The notes: a model not told the origin generated them from the sequence alone. Positions 1-8,724 are shown, counted from the first letter of the stretch. The stretch: 64,000 nucleotides of DNA from CBDBND01 sp965207985 (GCA_965207985.1 CBDBND010000017.1:1-64000), one strand, 5' to 3'. Translations and numbers: made by a program.

Positions 1-266
1 GGAGCGACAAGTCCATCGCAGCGCAGGCCGGCGATGAAGGTTTGGGTGTGCCATTTGCCGAAGGGGGTACTGGCCATGAGCCGCTCTCCCCGGGGGCTGC
101 GCCCGCGCAAGGGTGTCATGTTGGTCTTCACGCTGGTCTCGTCGAGGAAGACGAGCCGCCCCGGCTGGCGGCGCATGACGGGTTGACGGCGTTTGATCCA
201 GGTGCGGCGCGCGGCCCTGACGTCAGAGCGTTCTTTCTCCGCGGCCAGCAGCGTTTTTTTATAGCT
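1..266 (-). pseudogene. IS630-family transposase, middle part only (copy 1)
   Basis: Read on the minus strand from 266 to the window edge this encodes SYKKTLLAAEKERSD..., then VFLDET (first catalytic Asp of the IS630 DDE domain), TNMTPLRGRSPRGERL and FIAGLRCDGLVAP. The N-terminal half with the DNA-binding helices is missing: the reading frame stops dead at the left inverted repeat of the IS5 element beginning at 267, and the sequence right of that element (after 1854) does not continue it. The homopolymer here has seven A residues on the coding strand, so the two halves of the transposase read in one frame, unlike the second IS630 copy near 29.4 kb, which has eight. The protein sequence differs from that copy, so it is a different IS630 element. 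The 3' end lies outside the window. Confidence 0.85.
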
Positions 267-400
267 AGTCGATCCTGAAAGACGCGGAGATTCTCTGTAA
301 TAGACTGTTATTGCGGATCAATTTTGTTGGCAATGGTGGTTCGGAATCGCCGGATTTTCTATACTGCAAGGCCGGTTCCTTGCAATTTCCGGATCAAAAA

Positions 401-1830
401 ATGCGCCCCACATCAGCCGCCCCACATCAGCCAATGACGTCCCTTCTTTAGATCTCTTCCGCACCGCGCTTGAGAACATTCTCGATCAACGGCACGAACT
501 TTATCGGCTCACCGAGTTGATCGATTGGCAGGGTTTTGATGAGGCGTTTGGTGTCTTGTATTGCCCTGACAACGGCTGCCCGGCCAAAGCGACGCGGCTG
601 ATGGTGGGGCTTCAATATCTCAAGCACGTGTATGGTCTGTCCGATGACCAGGTGGTGATGCGCTGGGTGGAGAACCCTTACTGGCAGCATTTTTGCGGCG
701 AGGTGTATTTTCAGCATCACCCGCCGATTGATCCCAGCAGCATGTCGCGTTTCAGACGGCGCATTGGCCATTCAGGGTGCGAGAAAATTCTGCGGGCCAC
801 AGTTGATGCGGGTGTTCGGAGCAAGACGGTCAAACCCGACGACTTCAAGCGTGTGACGGTGGATACCACGGTGCAGGAGAAGGCGGTGGCCTTTCCCACC
901 GACAGCAAATTGCTGAACCGTTCGCGTGTGCGTCTTGTCAAGCTGTGCCACACACACGGTGTGGTGTTGCGGCAGAGCTACGCCCGTAAGGGCCCTGAGG
1001 CGCTGTTGCGGGCCAACCGTTATGGTCACGTCCGGCAGATGAGGCGCATGGGTGGTCAGATTAAGAAGCTCAAGACCTATCTGGGCCGGGTGGTGCGTGA
1101 CACGGAGCGCAAGATCGCGGGCCATAAGGGGTTGCAGGCGATTTTTGCCGGGGAGTTGGCGCTGGCCAGGCGGCTGCTCAGTCAACAGAAGATGGATCGC
1201 AACAAACTGTATAGCCTGCATGCCCCGGAGGTGGAGTGCATCGGCAAGGGCAAGGCCCACAAGCGTTATGAGTTTGGTGTCAAGGCCAGTATTGCAACGA
1301 CAAACAGGAGCAACTTTATCGTTGGCGGCATGGCGTTGCCGGGGAATCCCTTTGATGGGCATACATTGCCAACAGCGTTGGAGCAGGTGCGCCGTTTGAC
1401 AGGCTGTGTGGTTGAAGAAGTGTTTGTGGATCGTGGCTACCGTGGCCATGGCGAGGAAGCATCAAGGGTGTACATCTCGGGTCAACGGCGTGGCATAAAA
1501 ACACAACGGCTGAAACGGTCACTGAAACGGCGTCAGGCGATTGAACCGGTTATCGGCCATCTGAAATCGGATGGACTGTTGGGACGCAATTACCTCAAGG
1601 GTACTGAAGGTGATCGCATGAATGTGGCACTGGCCTGTGCCGGCCATAACCTAAGACTGATCCTGAAGCGGCTCAGAATTTATTGCGCCCGCATTTTGGG
1701 CGCTACGTTGCTCCGGGACATGATCGGATTGCATGGAACGCGTCTTGCGGCGTCAATCATCCGATGGAAGCGACGGATGGCGTGGCAGACTGAACCTAAC
1801 AGCACACATCTAACGCTCGTAGTGGTATGA
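401..1830 (+). pseudogene. IS5-family transposase, frameshifted by a 14-bp tandem duplication
   Basis: The long open frame begins at a TTG (517) and lacks the usual N-terminus. The proper ATG at 401 opens a frame that stops at 449. Between them GCCCCACATCAGCC occurs twice in tandem (405-418, 419-432). Deleting one copy gives a continuous frame MRPTSANDVPSLDLFRTAL joined to ENILDQRHELYRLTELIDWQ, which is the normal start of this transposase family. Downstream the DDE residues look intact: VTVDTTVQEKA, EVFVDRGYRGHG and IEPVIGHLKSDG. The repaired length of about 470 residues is normal for the group. The element could still move if a later start (TTG 517) gave an active protein, but loss of the first ~40 residues makes that unlikely. 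Confidence 0.8.
405..432. repeat. 14-bp perfect tandem duplication (x2)
   Basis: GCCCCACATCAGCC is repeated exactly at 405-418 and 419-432, just after the transposase ATG. The extra 14 bp shifts the frame; removing either copy restores it. Confidence 0.95.
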
Positions 1831-1905
1831 AAAACGGGTTTTTCAGGATCGACTAATAAGTGTAGCGACCGTCGCGGTAACCTTGGGTTTGGCTGGGACT
1901 TAGAG

Positions 1906-1931
1906 CCTGAGCACTGTTACAGAAGCTCAGG
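1906..1931. terminator. Stem-loop at the 3' end of phaR, possible terminator
   Basis: CCTGAGC (1906-1912) pairs perfectly with GCTCAGG (1925-1931) around a 12-base loop. On the plus strand it is followed by TCTTTTGGTTATT, a weakly T-rich tail that would stop transcripts coming from the IS side. On the minus strand it overlaps the phaR stop codon and has no T-run. Confidence 0.4.
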
Positions 1932-2547
1932 TCTTTTGGTTATTAAGGAGCCCGTCCAGCTGGCTTTGCATGGCGTCCAGCTGAGCCTTGAGGCTTTCCA
2001 CGTCCCCCGCCGGGGCTGGTGCGGCTTGGTCCTGTGAGGTTTGTGCCGCTGGTGCTGTCGGTTCGGTTCCAGTTTCCCCCGTCTGTTCGGCGAAGGGAGT
2101 GAGCATTTTCATGGCATTCTCAAACATGGCCAGATTTTGCTTGGCCATATCTTCAAACTGGCCGACAGGGAAAAAGCCTTTGAAAGCGTTTTGCATTGCT
2201 TCCCGCATGTGCTGTTCGTTCTGGGCAAAGGCTTCCATGCTTTGTTCCAGGTAACGGGGCAGGACGCCGCCTAGGGAGTCGCCGTAGAATCCGATAATCT
2301 GCCGCAAGAACTTAATCGGCAGCAGGTTCTGCCCTTTCGCCTCCTGTTCGACGATGATCTGCGTCAGCACTGACCGGGTCAGATCTTCACCACTTTTGGC
2401 ATCGACGACGACGAAGTCTTCGTCGTTCTTAATCATCTCAGCCAAATGATCCAGGGTTACGTAGCTGGAGGTCTTGGTGTTGTAGAGCCGCCGGTTCGCA
2501 TACTTCTTGATCGTAATCACGCCGGAATCGTCGGACGTGTCGGCCAT
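1927..2547 (-). CDS. phaR: PHA synthesis transcriptional repressor PhaR
   Basis: A 206-residue DNA- and PHA-binding repressor that represses PHA granule genes until polymer titrates it away. The N-terminus has the highly conserved PhaR DNA-binding motif ITIKKYANRRLYNTKTSSYV, followed by the PHB accumulation regulatory domain (LDHLAEMIK, FVVVDAKSGEDLTRSVLTQI, FLRQIIGFYGDSL, PRYLEQSMEAF). The C-terminus is Ala/Pro/Gln-rich and ends in a short coiled coil (SLKAQLDAMQSQLDGLL). I take the ATG at 2547 with an AAGGA ribosome site rather than the longer frame to 2589. It is divergent from the synthase genes and separated from them by a cluster of palindromes that are likely its operators, which would make it autoregulated. 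Confidence 0.93.
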   Translation of the reverse strand: MADTSDDSGVITIKKYANRRLYNTKTSSYVTLDHLAEMIKNDEDFVVVDAKSGEDLTRSVLTQIIVEQEAKGQNLLPIKFLRQIIGFYGDSLGGVLPRYLEQSMEAFAQNEQHMREAMQNAFKGFFPVGQFEDMAKQNLAMFENAMKMLTPFAEQTGETGTEPTAPAAQTSQDQAAPAPAGDVESLKAQLDAMQSQLDGLLNNQKT

Positions 2548-2596
2548 GGCCAGGGTCCTTCTCTGTGGACCGTACGGTTGCATTCGCACGGGCTAT

Positions 2597-2693
2597 TGTG
2601 CTTCGCACAGATAAACAGGCTTTTGTGCTCTGCACATTGCTATGGTTGTGCTCTGCACAGATTAATTGTGCTTTGCACATTTTGCTCTGCACA
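2597..2693. promoter_or_regulatory. Array of five TGTGC-N3-GCACA palindromes, probable PhaR operators
   Basis: Thirteen-base dyads lie at 2597-2609 (TGTGCTTCGCACA), 2624-2636 and 2647-2659 (both TGTGCTCTGCACA), 2667-2679 (TGTGCTTTGCACA) and 2681-2693 (TTTGCTCTGCACA, one mismatch). They fill the divergent region between phaR and the PHA synthase genes, with centre-to-centre spacing of about 27, 23, 20 and 14 bp. PhaR is known to bind TGC/GCA-rich dyads near phaR and phasin genes, so autoregulation plus control of the synthase operon is the likely role. The binding itself is inferred. Confidence 0.7.
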
Positions 2694-2823
2694 ACTTTCC
2701 GAGTCAAAGTGTGTCCGGTTCAGTCCGAGCGGGCTTCTCATAAACCCAAGGTCTGCCCTTTGCTGGCATAGGTTTCCTATTGTTGCCCTGGTCCCTGGTC
2801 AGGCAGGTGGATATAGTCCGGCC

Positions 2824-3156
2824 ATGGCCGATTCGGCGGACATGGAGGCGCTCGCCAAGCGCTATATAGAACTCTGGCAGGATCAGCTGAGCCGCGCCTC
2901 ATCCGACCCTTCGGTCACGGAAGCCTGGCGTTCCGTGTTCGAAACCGCCGCGAAAACGATGGGATGGACCGCTGACACAGCCGCCGCATACACCGCAGCC
3001 GTCCAAGGAGCCGCCAAAGGACTTGATCCGGCTGGGCCCGCGTCCGCTGCCCCTTCATCTGGCGATGGAGGGACTGACCTTGCAGATGTGCTTCGCCGGC
3101 TTGACGCCCTTGAGCAACGGCTCAGCGCTCTCGAAACCGATCACAACAGCGATTGA
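2824..3156 (+). CDS. Small PhaE-like protein, putative PHA synthase partner
   Basis: A 110-residue acidic protein starting MADSADMEALAKRYIELWQD. It is helical and Ala-rich in the middle, and ends in a leucine-zipper-like stretch (DLADVLRRLDALEQRLSALE). It lies immediately before phaC and overlaps it by 134 bases in another frame. Class III PHA synthases need a PhaE subunit encoded next to phaC whose C-terminus contacts the synthase. This protein is much shorter than classical PhaE (about 350 residues), so it may be a minimal partner. The assignment rests on position and the coiled-coil tail, not on a recognised domain. No strong ribosome site is seen before the ATG, so the start is provisional. 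Confidence 0.55.
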   Translation: MADSADMEALAKRYIELWQDQLSRASSDPSVTEAWRSVFETAAKTMGWTADTAAAYTAAVQGAAKGLDPAGPASAAPSSGDGGTDLADVLRRLDALEQRLSALETDHNSD

Positions 3157-4252
3157 AGCAGAGTTAGGCGTCACAGCAGAGAACGGACCTTGGTCCGATT
3201 ACGTCGATGCGCCGTCTTTTCTCAACGCACTCACCCTCGCCGGTCAGGACCGGCTGAAACAATTTTCCCAAGGTGTTCAGGCTTATCACAGCCATCCCCA
3301 TCGCCGTTCCATGCAGAAGCCAGTCCCATGGAAGGGACCCGCCACACTGCCTGTCGTCGGCTATGGCGGCGATGACCAAGGCCTGCCCGTGCTGGTGGTG
3401 CCGTCCCTCATCAACCGCGCTTTCGTTCTTGATCTCTACGAAGACCGAAGTTTCATGCGGTCTCTGGCGGCAAACGGGTGCCGGAGTTATTTGTTGGACT
3501 GGACAGCGCCCGGTGCTTGCTCTCCAGGGTCGCCGTTGACCACATATATAAACACCATTCTCATTCCCGCATTGGCGACGCTGAGGGAAATGCACGGCCG
3601 ACCGGCCGTTCTGATCGGTTACTGCATGGGTGGCACACTCACTGTTGCGCCGGCAGCACGGCATCCTGATCTGGTTGCCGGGTTGGTTCTTTTGGCGGCA
3701 CCGTGGGACTTCCATGCCGACACACACGGCCTGCGTCATTGGCTCAGCCAATGGCGTCCTGGGTTGGAATCCACCATCGACATAGTGGGTCATGCACCGG
3801 TGGATCTGCTGCAATCCTTGTTTGCCGGTTTAGATCCCATGCTGGTAGGACGGAAGTTCAGGTCCTTCGCCGCGATGGATCCTGATAGTGACGAGGCCAA
3901 GCGCTTCGTCGTTCTTGAAGATTGGCTCAATGACGGCGTGCCCTTGTCAGGCCCGGTTGCCCATGAATGTCTTTTCGACTGGTATCTGGAAAACACCCCG
4001 TACAAAGGGACATGGCGGATCGGTGACGACGTCATAAATCCGCAGGACATCATTTGCCCAACCCTTGCTGTTATTCCGGAGCGGGACCGCATTGTTCCGC
4101 CCCAGTCGGCACGGGCCTTGGCCGATGCCATTCCCGGCACGGATGTCCGGTCGGTGGCCTTGAGCCATATCGGCATGATCACCGGTGGCCGCGCTGCACA
4201 AGAGGTCTATGAACCGGTGGCCGCTTGGATTAAGAATGCTGCATCGCAATAA
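3023..4252 (+). CDS. phaC: Poly(3-hydroxyalkanoate) synthase, short class III type
   Basis: A 409-residue alpha/beta-hydrolase-fold PHA synthase that polymerises (R)-3-hydroxyacyl-CoA on the granule surface. The N-terminus RLGPRPLPLHLAM and the block VLVVPSLINRAFVLDLYED are typical of alphaproteobacterial PhaC. The lipase-like box is GYCMGG, with the catalytic Cys near residue 201, Asp in PERDRIVPP and His in ALSHIGMITGG. The length fits class III/IV enzymes rather than the ~600-residue class I. I use the TTG at 3023, which has AAGGAG 12 bases upstream and keeps the conserved N-terminal motif; an ATG at 3065 would cut it off. The gene starts inside the upstream PhaE-like gene, which suggests translational coupling. 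Confidence 0.88.
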   Translation: MIRLGPRPLPLHLAMEGLTLQMCFAGLTPLSNGSALSKPITTAIEAELGVTAENGPWSDYVDAPSFLNALTLAGQDRLKQFSQGVQAYHSHPHRRSMQKPVPWKGPATLPVVGYGGDDQGLPVLVVPSLINRAFVLDLYEDRSFMRSLAANGCRSYLLDWTAPGACSPGSPLTTYINTILIPALATLREMHGRPAVLIGYCMGGTLTVAPAARHPDLVAGLVLLAAPWDFHADTHGLRHWLSQWRPGLESTIDIVGHAPVDLLQSLFAGLDPMLVGRKFRSFAAMDPDSDEAKRFVVLEDWLNDGVPLSGPVAHECLFDWYLENTPYKGTWRIGDDVINPQDIICPTLAVIPERDRIVPPQSARALADAIPGTDVRSVALSHIGMITGGRAAQEVYEPVAAWIKNAASQ

Positions 4253-4317
4253 ATTCTGACGCACGGCAGCAGCGGCATAGCGGTCCGTTCTGTGGCTGCC
4301 TCCATTGGAGACCCCCC

Positions 4318-5493
4318 ATGACTGATACCGTCATTACAGCAGCAGTCCGTACCCCCATAGGCGCCTTCGGCGGCAGTTTGAGTGGTCTTGAAGCCTCTGA
4401 TCTGGGGCGGATTGTTATTTCCGATGCGCTTTCCCGCTCCGGCATCGCAGGCGACGATGTTTCAGAGGTGGTGATGGGTCAGGTGCTGACGGCAGGCAAG
4501 GGGCAAAACCCGGCCCGGCAAGCGTCTATCGGCGCCGGTGTACCGAAGGAAGTGCCGACCATGACCATCAACCAAGTCTGCGGGTCCGGCCTTAAGGCGG
4601 TTGCCCTCGGTGCCAGCAGCATCGTCGCTGGGGACAACACCATTGTTGTCGCAGGGGGACAAGAAAGCATGTCCAACGCACCGCATTGCACGCACCTGCG
4701 TACGGGCACCAAGATGGGCGACGCTGAACTGACCGATACCATGATCAAGGACGGATTATGGGATGCGTTTAATGGCTATCACATGGGTACGACGGCGGAG
4801 AACATTGCCGAAAAGTGGCAGTTGACGAGAGACGCTCAGGACGCTTTTTCCGCCGCGTCACAACAGAAAGCGGAAAAGGCGTTGGCGGACGGACGGTTCA
4901 AGGACGAGATCGTTCCCGTCCCTATCAAAATCAAAAAGGAAGAAAAAATCTTTGGTGCCGACGAATACCCCCGGGCTGGCACCACCGCGGAGACTCTCGC
5001 CAAGCTCAACCCGGCCTTTTCGAAGGACGGCACAGTGACGGCTGGCAACGCATCGGGCATCAATGACGGCGCGGCAGCCGTGGTTCTTATGTCTGCCGAT
5101 GAGGCAAAGTCGCGGGGACTAGAACCCATTGCCCGTGTCGCCTCCTGGGCCCAGGCCGGTGTGGATCCCGCCATCATGGGTACCGGGCCTATTCCGTCCT
5201 CACGCAAGGCGCTGGAAAAAGCCGGCTGGTCCGTCGGCGATCTTGATCTCATCGAAGCCAACGAGGCTTTTGCCGCCCAATCGTTGGCCGTGTGCAACGA
5301 TCTCGGGTTCGATCCCGACAAGGTCAACGTCAATGGCGGCGCCATTGCACTCGGTCATCCCATCGGCGCATCCGGTTGCCGCGTACTGGTGACATTGCTG
5401 CACGAAATGCAGAAGCGCGATGTTCACAAGGGTCTGGCGACCCTGTGCATCGGCGGCGGCATGGGCATTGCCCTGTGTGTGGAAAGGGAGTGA
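4318..5493 (+). CDS. phaA: Acetyl-CoA acetyltransferase (beta-ketothiolase)
   Basis: A 391-residue thiolase that condenses two acetyl-CoA into acetoacetyl-CoA, the first step of PHB synthesis. It has the nucleophilic Cys near residue 88 in NQVCGSGLKAV, the NEAFA motif, the catalytic His in GGAIALGHPIGASG and the second Cys in ATLCIGGGMG. It follows phaC on the same strand after 65 bases. An acetoacetyl-CoA reductase (phaB) is not next to it, so that step must be encoded elsewhere. A GGAGACCCCCC stretch precedes the ATG. Confidence 0.94.
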   Translation: MTDTVITAAVRTPIGAFGGSLSGLEASDLGRIVISDALSRSGIAGDDVSEVVMGQVLTAGKGQNPARQASIGAGVPKEVPTMTINQVCGSGLKAVALGASSIVAGDNTIVVAGGQESMSNAPHCTHLRTGTKMGDAELTDTMIKDGLWDAFNGYHMGTTAENIAEKWQLTRDAQDAFSAASQQKAEKALADGRFKDEIVPVPIKIKKEEKIFGADEYPRAGTTAETLAKLNPAFSKDGTVTAGNASGINDGAAAVVLMSADEAKSRGLEPIARVASWAQAGVDPAIMGTGPIPSSRKALEKAGWSVGDLDLIEANEAFAAQSLAVCNDLGFDPDKVNVNGGAIALGHPIGASGCRVLVTLLHEMQKRDVHKGLATLCIGGGMGIALCVERE

Positions 5494-5526
5494 TGCAATC
5501 ACTCTGAGCTCTCATATACTGGGAGC

Positions 5527-5946
5527 ATGGTTCTACAGCTTACACCCGACACGCCTGAAGCCGAGGCTTTTGCCGTTATTCACGGTGTCTATGAAGCGTT
5601 CGCCGCCGGCCGGCCTGATGATATCGAAGCGGTTCAACTACCGGAGTATTCCGTTTGGGATGCCTTAACGCCCGGTCTCAGAAAGACTTTGGCGGAAGTG
5701 AAGCAGTTTCATGCCGAGGACCAACGGGACAAAGTCACGCGCGGCGATCAAACCTGGTCCCTGAAACCGCTCAAGGTCGATATCCTCGGGGACGTGGCCG
5801 TCGTTCTTAGCCAGCTTGAGTTTGCCTATGAGCCGCCCAATCCGATCCAGATGAAGGCCCGTGTCACCGACGTGCTGCGTCTGACGGAAGGACGCTGGAT
5901 GATGTTTCACCATCACGAAAGCGAGGAGCCGGCTGCCAAACTCTAG
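5527..5946 (+). CDS. SnoaL-like / NTF2-fold protein
   Basis: A 139-residue protein with the cone-shaped NTF2-like fold: an N-terminal helix pair (AFAVIHGVYEAFAAGRPDDI), then strands VDILGDVAVVLSQLEFAY, ARVTDVLRLTEGRWMMFHHHES. Families with this pattern (SnoaL, DUF4440, ketosteroid isomerase-like) bind or isomerise small molecules or simply dimerise. The terminal FHHHES is the usual end of the barrel. There is no signal peptide. It follows phaA by 33 bases on the same strand and may be co-transcribed, but nothing ties it to PHA metabolism. Confidence 0.65.
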   Translation: MVLQLTPDTPEAEAFAVIHGVYEAFAAGRPDDIEAVQLPEYSVWDALTPGLRKTLAEVKQFHAEDQRDKVTRGDQTWSLKPLKVDILGDVAVVLSQLEFAYEPPNPIQMKARVTDVLRLTEGRWMMFHHHESEEPAAKL

Positions 5947-6050
5947 ATGTGTGCCCGTTCGCCGAGCGGTCCAAGGCATCCCTTTGCCAGCAGGTGCCGG
6001 TCCGCCTATGCTTACCTTGAAAAGCAGGAAATACATTACGGGAAGGCGCC

Positions 6051-7151
6051 ATGGCTCGTTCAACATCTATTACGATCGCAAGTCTGGCTTTTTACGCGTG
6101 TTCCATTTCATTCGTCGCAGCACAAAGTGCGGAGACAACGCATGTTGATGATGATGGCACCATCACAGGCAGTCTCCCCCCTGTTCCCGTGTCCAATTTT
6201 CTTAGTGACGACGCTAAAGAACAGCTGACCGATCGTTTGAAACTGACCGGACAGCCGTCCTTTGCTGAAGGCGTTGAAGCGGCCCGCGCCTTTTCCGATC
6301 AAATTGCGAAAAAGTCCCTGGACCGGTGGCTGGAAATCTATCCTGCCGATATCGATGAAACCTCGATCAACGGCGTTGCAGTGGACATCGTCACACCGAA
6401 AGCCGGCATCGCACCAGGCAACGAAAACCGGGTGCTGATCAACGCCCATATGGGCGGGTTTCAGGCTGGCAGCCGGTATGGCGGACAGATCGAGTCTGTG
6501 CCTTTGGCCGGTCATGCGGGTATCAAAATCTATGCCGTCGACTACCGTCTGGCTCCGGAACACATTTACCCGGCGGCTAGCGAAGACATGGAAGTCATTT
6601 ACCGTCACGTGTTGAAAACCACACCGGCGGACAACATCGGCATCTATGGTTGTTCTGCAGGTGGCACACTGACGGGACAAATGATCCCTTGGTTCCTCGA
6701 CAAAGGCCTTCCGCTACCGGGCTCAATCAGCATTCAATGCGCAGGAATTATGGATTCGTTTTGGTTTGGCGGTGATTCCGGTCAGACCAGTGGTCTCCTC
6801 AACGGGCGGCCCATACAAACGGCGAGCACGAGTCCCGAAAACGCACCGCGCAACTATTTCGAAGGCATCGACACGCAAACACGGTTTATAACACCCGGTA
6901 ATTATCCTGAAGTTCTGGCGCAGTTTCCGCCCACTCTTGTGGTCACCGGCACCCGAGACATTTCCATGAGTAATGCCTTGGTGACCCACACCAAATTATT
7001 GCAGGCAGACGCGCATGCAGAGTTGTTCGTTCAAGAGGGATTGGGCCACGGTCATTTCTTCGCCTTTCCGGGCGCCCCCGAATCCTTTGCGGCTTATGAC
7101 ATTATTTGGGATTTCTTTGACCGGACCTTGGGTCAACAACCACAATCGTAA
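6051..7151 (+). CDS. Exported alpha/beta hydrolase of the hormone-sensitive-lipase family
   Basis: A 366-residue esterase or acetylhydrolase. It has an N-terminal Sec signal peptide (ITIASLAFYACSISFVAAQS), an oxyanion-hole motif HMGG (in place of HGGG), VDYRLAPEH, the nucleophile elbow YGCSAGG with the catalytic Ser, VTGTRD with the Asp, and GLGHGHFF with the His. It therefore probably hydrolyses small carboxyl esters in the periplasm. GGAAGG precedes the ATG. It stands alone between the PHA genes and a convergent MATE gene; only 4 bases separate the two stop codons. Confidence 0.82.
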   Translation: MARSTSITIASLAFYACSISFVAAQSAETTHVDDDGTITGSLPPVPVSNFLSDDAKEQLTDRLKLTGQPSFAEGVEAARAFSDQIAKKSLDRWLEIYPADIDETSINGVAVDIVTPKAGIAPGNENRVLINAHMGGFQAGSRYGGQIESVPLAGHAGIKIYAVDYRLAPEHIYPAASEDMEVIYRHVLKTTPADNIGIYGCSAGGTLTGQMIPWFLDKGLPLPGSISIQCAGIMDSFWFGGDSGQTSGLLNGRPIQTASTSPENAPRNYFEGIDTQTRFITPGNYPEVLAQFPPTLVVTGTRDISMSNALVTHTKLLQADAHAELFVQEGLGHGHFFAFPGAPESFAAYDIIWDFFDRTLGQQPQS

Positions 7152-7155
7152 GGCC

Positions 7156-8520
7156 TCAATCGTAGCGGCCGCTGATCAAGAGAAAGCGACCGCAGAGGAG
7201 GACAGCTGCGGTCGCCAAGCCCATGGCCAGGCCGAACCAGATGCCTTCCACGCCGAAACCAAAGGGAAAACCGAGCGTCCAGGCTATGGGAAATCCGATG
7301 CCCCAATAACTGATGGTGGCCAGGATCATGGGCACGCGCGTGTCTTTGTATCCGCGTAAAATTCCCGCACCGATGGCCTGCGCCCCGTCAAAAATCTGGA
7401 ACACGGCACAGATCAATAACAAACGAATGACAACAACGATCACTTCCGCGTCCGTCGGTACGTTTGGATCCAATTGAAACAGCAGAGCCAAGCCGCGGGG
7501 AAAAGTAAGCATGATGGCGGCCGAGAAAATCATGAATCCCGTGCCGAGCAAGAGAGCAACAAACCCGGCACGCCGTGCCGCGTCGCTCATGTCTGCGCCC
7601 ATGTGATAGCCAACCCGCACGTTCGCGGCTTGGGCGGCGGCCATGGGAATCATAAAAGCGGCTGATGCGATTTGGATAGCCACTTGATGTGCTGCCAGCG
7701 CAGTCGAGCCCAAGATACCGATCATCAAAGAAGAGAATAGGAACATAAAGGTCTCCACACTGAAGATGACGGCGATGGGCCAGCCCAGTCGGTTGAGTTC
7801 CTTGAATACAAACCAGTCGATCTTGCCCCACAGCTGATTAGGCTTGGCGTCGGGTGTCAGCCAGATGGCTGCGGCGTACAGCGCTGCCATGGCCCACAGC
7901 ACGATCGCTGTGGCAGTGCTCGAGCCGAGAAAACCCAAGGCCGGCAACCCCCATGCTCCGTAGATGAGACCGTAGTCGAGAAGCCCGTTGGCAATGAGGC
8001 CAAAAATGGAGATCCAAAGGATCAGCCGGGGATGGTTCATGGCCGAGAGATAGAACCGCATTGTGGCAATGACCATGGCAGCAGGCCCGCCCAAGACGAT
8101 GATCTGCACGTATACGGAAATGTCATGGGCGAGGTCTGGCGGCTCGCCAATCATCAGCAGAACCGGTTCAAAATTCCACAGAGCAAAGCAAAGGGGCGCT
8201 GTGCACAGCAATGCCAGGACCAGGCCGGCGCGCAGAACGTCAGTGATCCCAGACGTATCTCCGGCACCTCGGGCATGGGAAATAAGAATGGCAACACTAG
8301 CGACGGCGTTCTGAAACACCCCAGTGATGACAAAGAAGATAGAGCCTCCCAAACCGCCGGCAGCCAAGGCATCGCGGCCAATGGATCCCAATAGCACCGT
8401 ATCCGTAAGACCCATGCCCATCTGCGCCACCAAGGCACCAGCCAGCGGCAATGCGAGATGAAACGTCGCATTGAGCTCCTGGCGGAAGGTCGGCGGTGTA
8501 TGTTTGGTCGGGTGGGTCAC
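7156..8520 (-). CDS. MATE family multidrug/Na+ efflux transporter
   Basis: A 454-residue inner-membrane protein with about 12 hydrophobic segments. It starts with the MATE signature region FHLALPLAGALVAQMGMGLTDTVLLGSIG, has an internal repeat of the same pattern in the second half (LNRLGWPIAVIFSVETFMFLF, ALAAHQVAIQI), and ends with the two-helix tail common in NorM-type pumps. It exports cationic drugs or metabolites using a Na+ or H+ gradient. The start is a GTG at 8520. It is monocistronic, convergent with the esterase, and its substrate cannot be read from sequence. Confidence 0.9.
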   Translation of the reverse strand: MTHPTKHTPPTFRQELNATFHLALPLAGALVAQMGMGLTDTVLLGSIGRDALAAGGLGGSIFFVITGVFQNAVASVAILISHARGAGDTSGITDVLRAGLVLALLCTAPLCFALWNFEPVLLMIGEPPDLAHDISVYVQIIVLGGPAAMVIATMRFYLSAMNHPRLILWISIFGLIANGLLDYGLIYGAWGLPALGFLGSSTATAIVLWAMAALYAAAIWLTPDAKPNQLWGKIDWFVFKELNRLGWPIAVIFSVETFMFLFSSLMIGILGSTALAAHQVAIQIASAAFMIPMAAAQAANVRVGYHMGADMSDAARRAGFVALLLGTGFMIFSAAIMLTFPRGLALLFQLDPNVPTDAEVIVVVIRLLLICAVFQIFDGAQAIGAGILRGYKDTRVPMILATISYWGIGFPIAWTLGFPFGFGVEGIWFGLAMGLATAAVLLCGRFLLISGRYD

Positions 8521-8724
8521 GGGTCGGTCTTTCAGAAGGAGCGGCTGGTCAGCGGCTCCTTGGGGAGACCGCGCCGGTTACGTCAACGGTTTATCGTGGG
8601 AGACGCACACCACAAGGGCGGCAATCGTCGTCGATTGACACATCATGGGACGCCCTTTCTTAGTGGTTGCACGGAGCGCCGTTCTTATGAGTCCTGTGTC
8701 AGAAAGTCAACGCCCGCCTATATT

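Larger units (their letters stand above)
267..1854 (+). mobile_element. IS5-family insertion sequence (degenerate, 1.59 kb)
   Basis: Perfect 14-bp terminal inverted repeats bound the element: AGTCGATCCTGAAA at 267-280 and its complement at 1841-1854. It carries a single DDE transposase gene on the plus strand. The flanks are CT on the left and AA on the right, so no longer target duplication is preserved. Together with the half-deleted IS630 gene on its left side, this suggests that a deletion next to the element removed the original flank. The transposase frame is broken (see the 401-1830 entry). Confidence 0.8.

Noticed and set aside
772..1449. Long minus-strand ORF opposite the IS5 transposase
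   Set aside because: Antisense shadow of the transposase frame; no recognisable motifs and no ribosome site.
5486..5502. GTGAT-GCA-ATCAC dyad at the phaA stop codon as terminator
   Set aside because: Five-base stem without a T-run; too weak to call.
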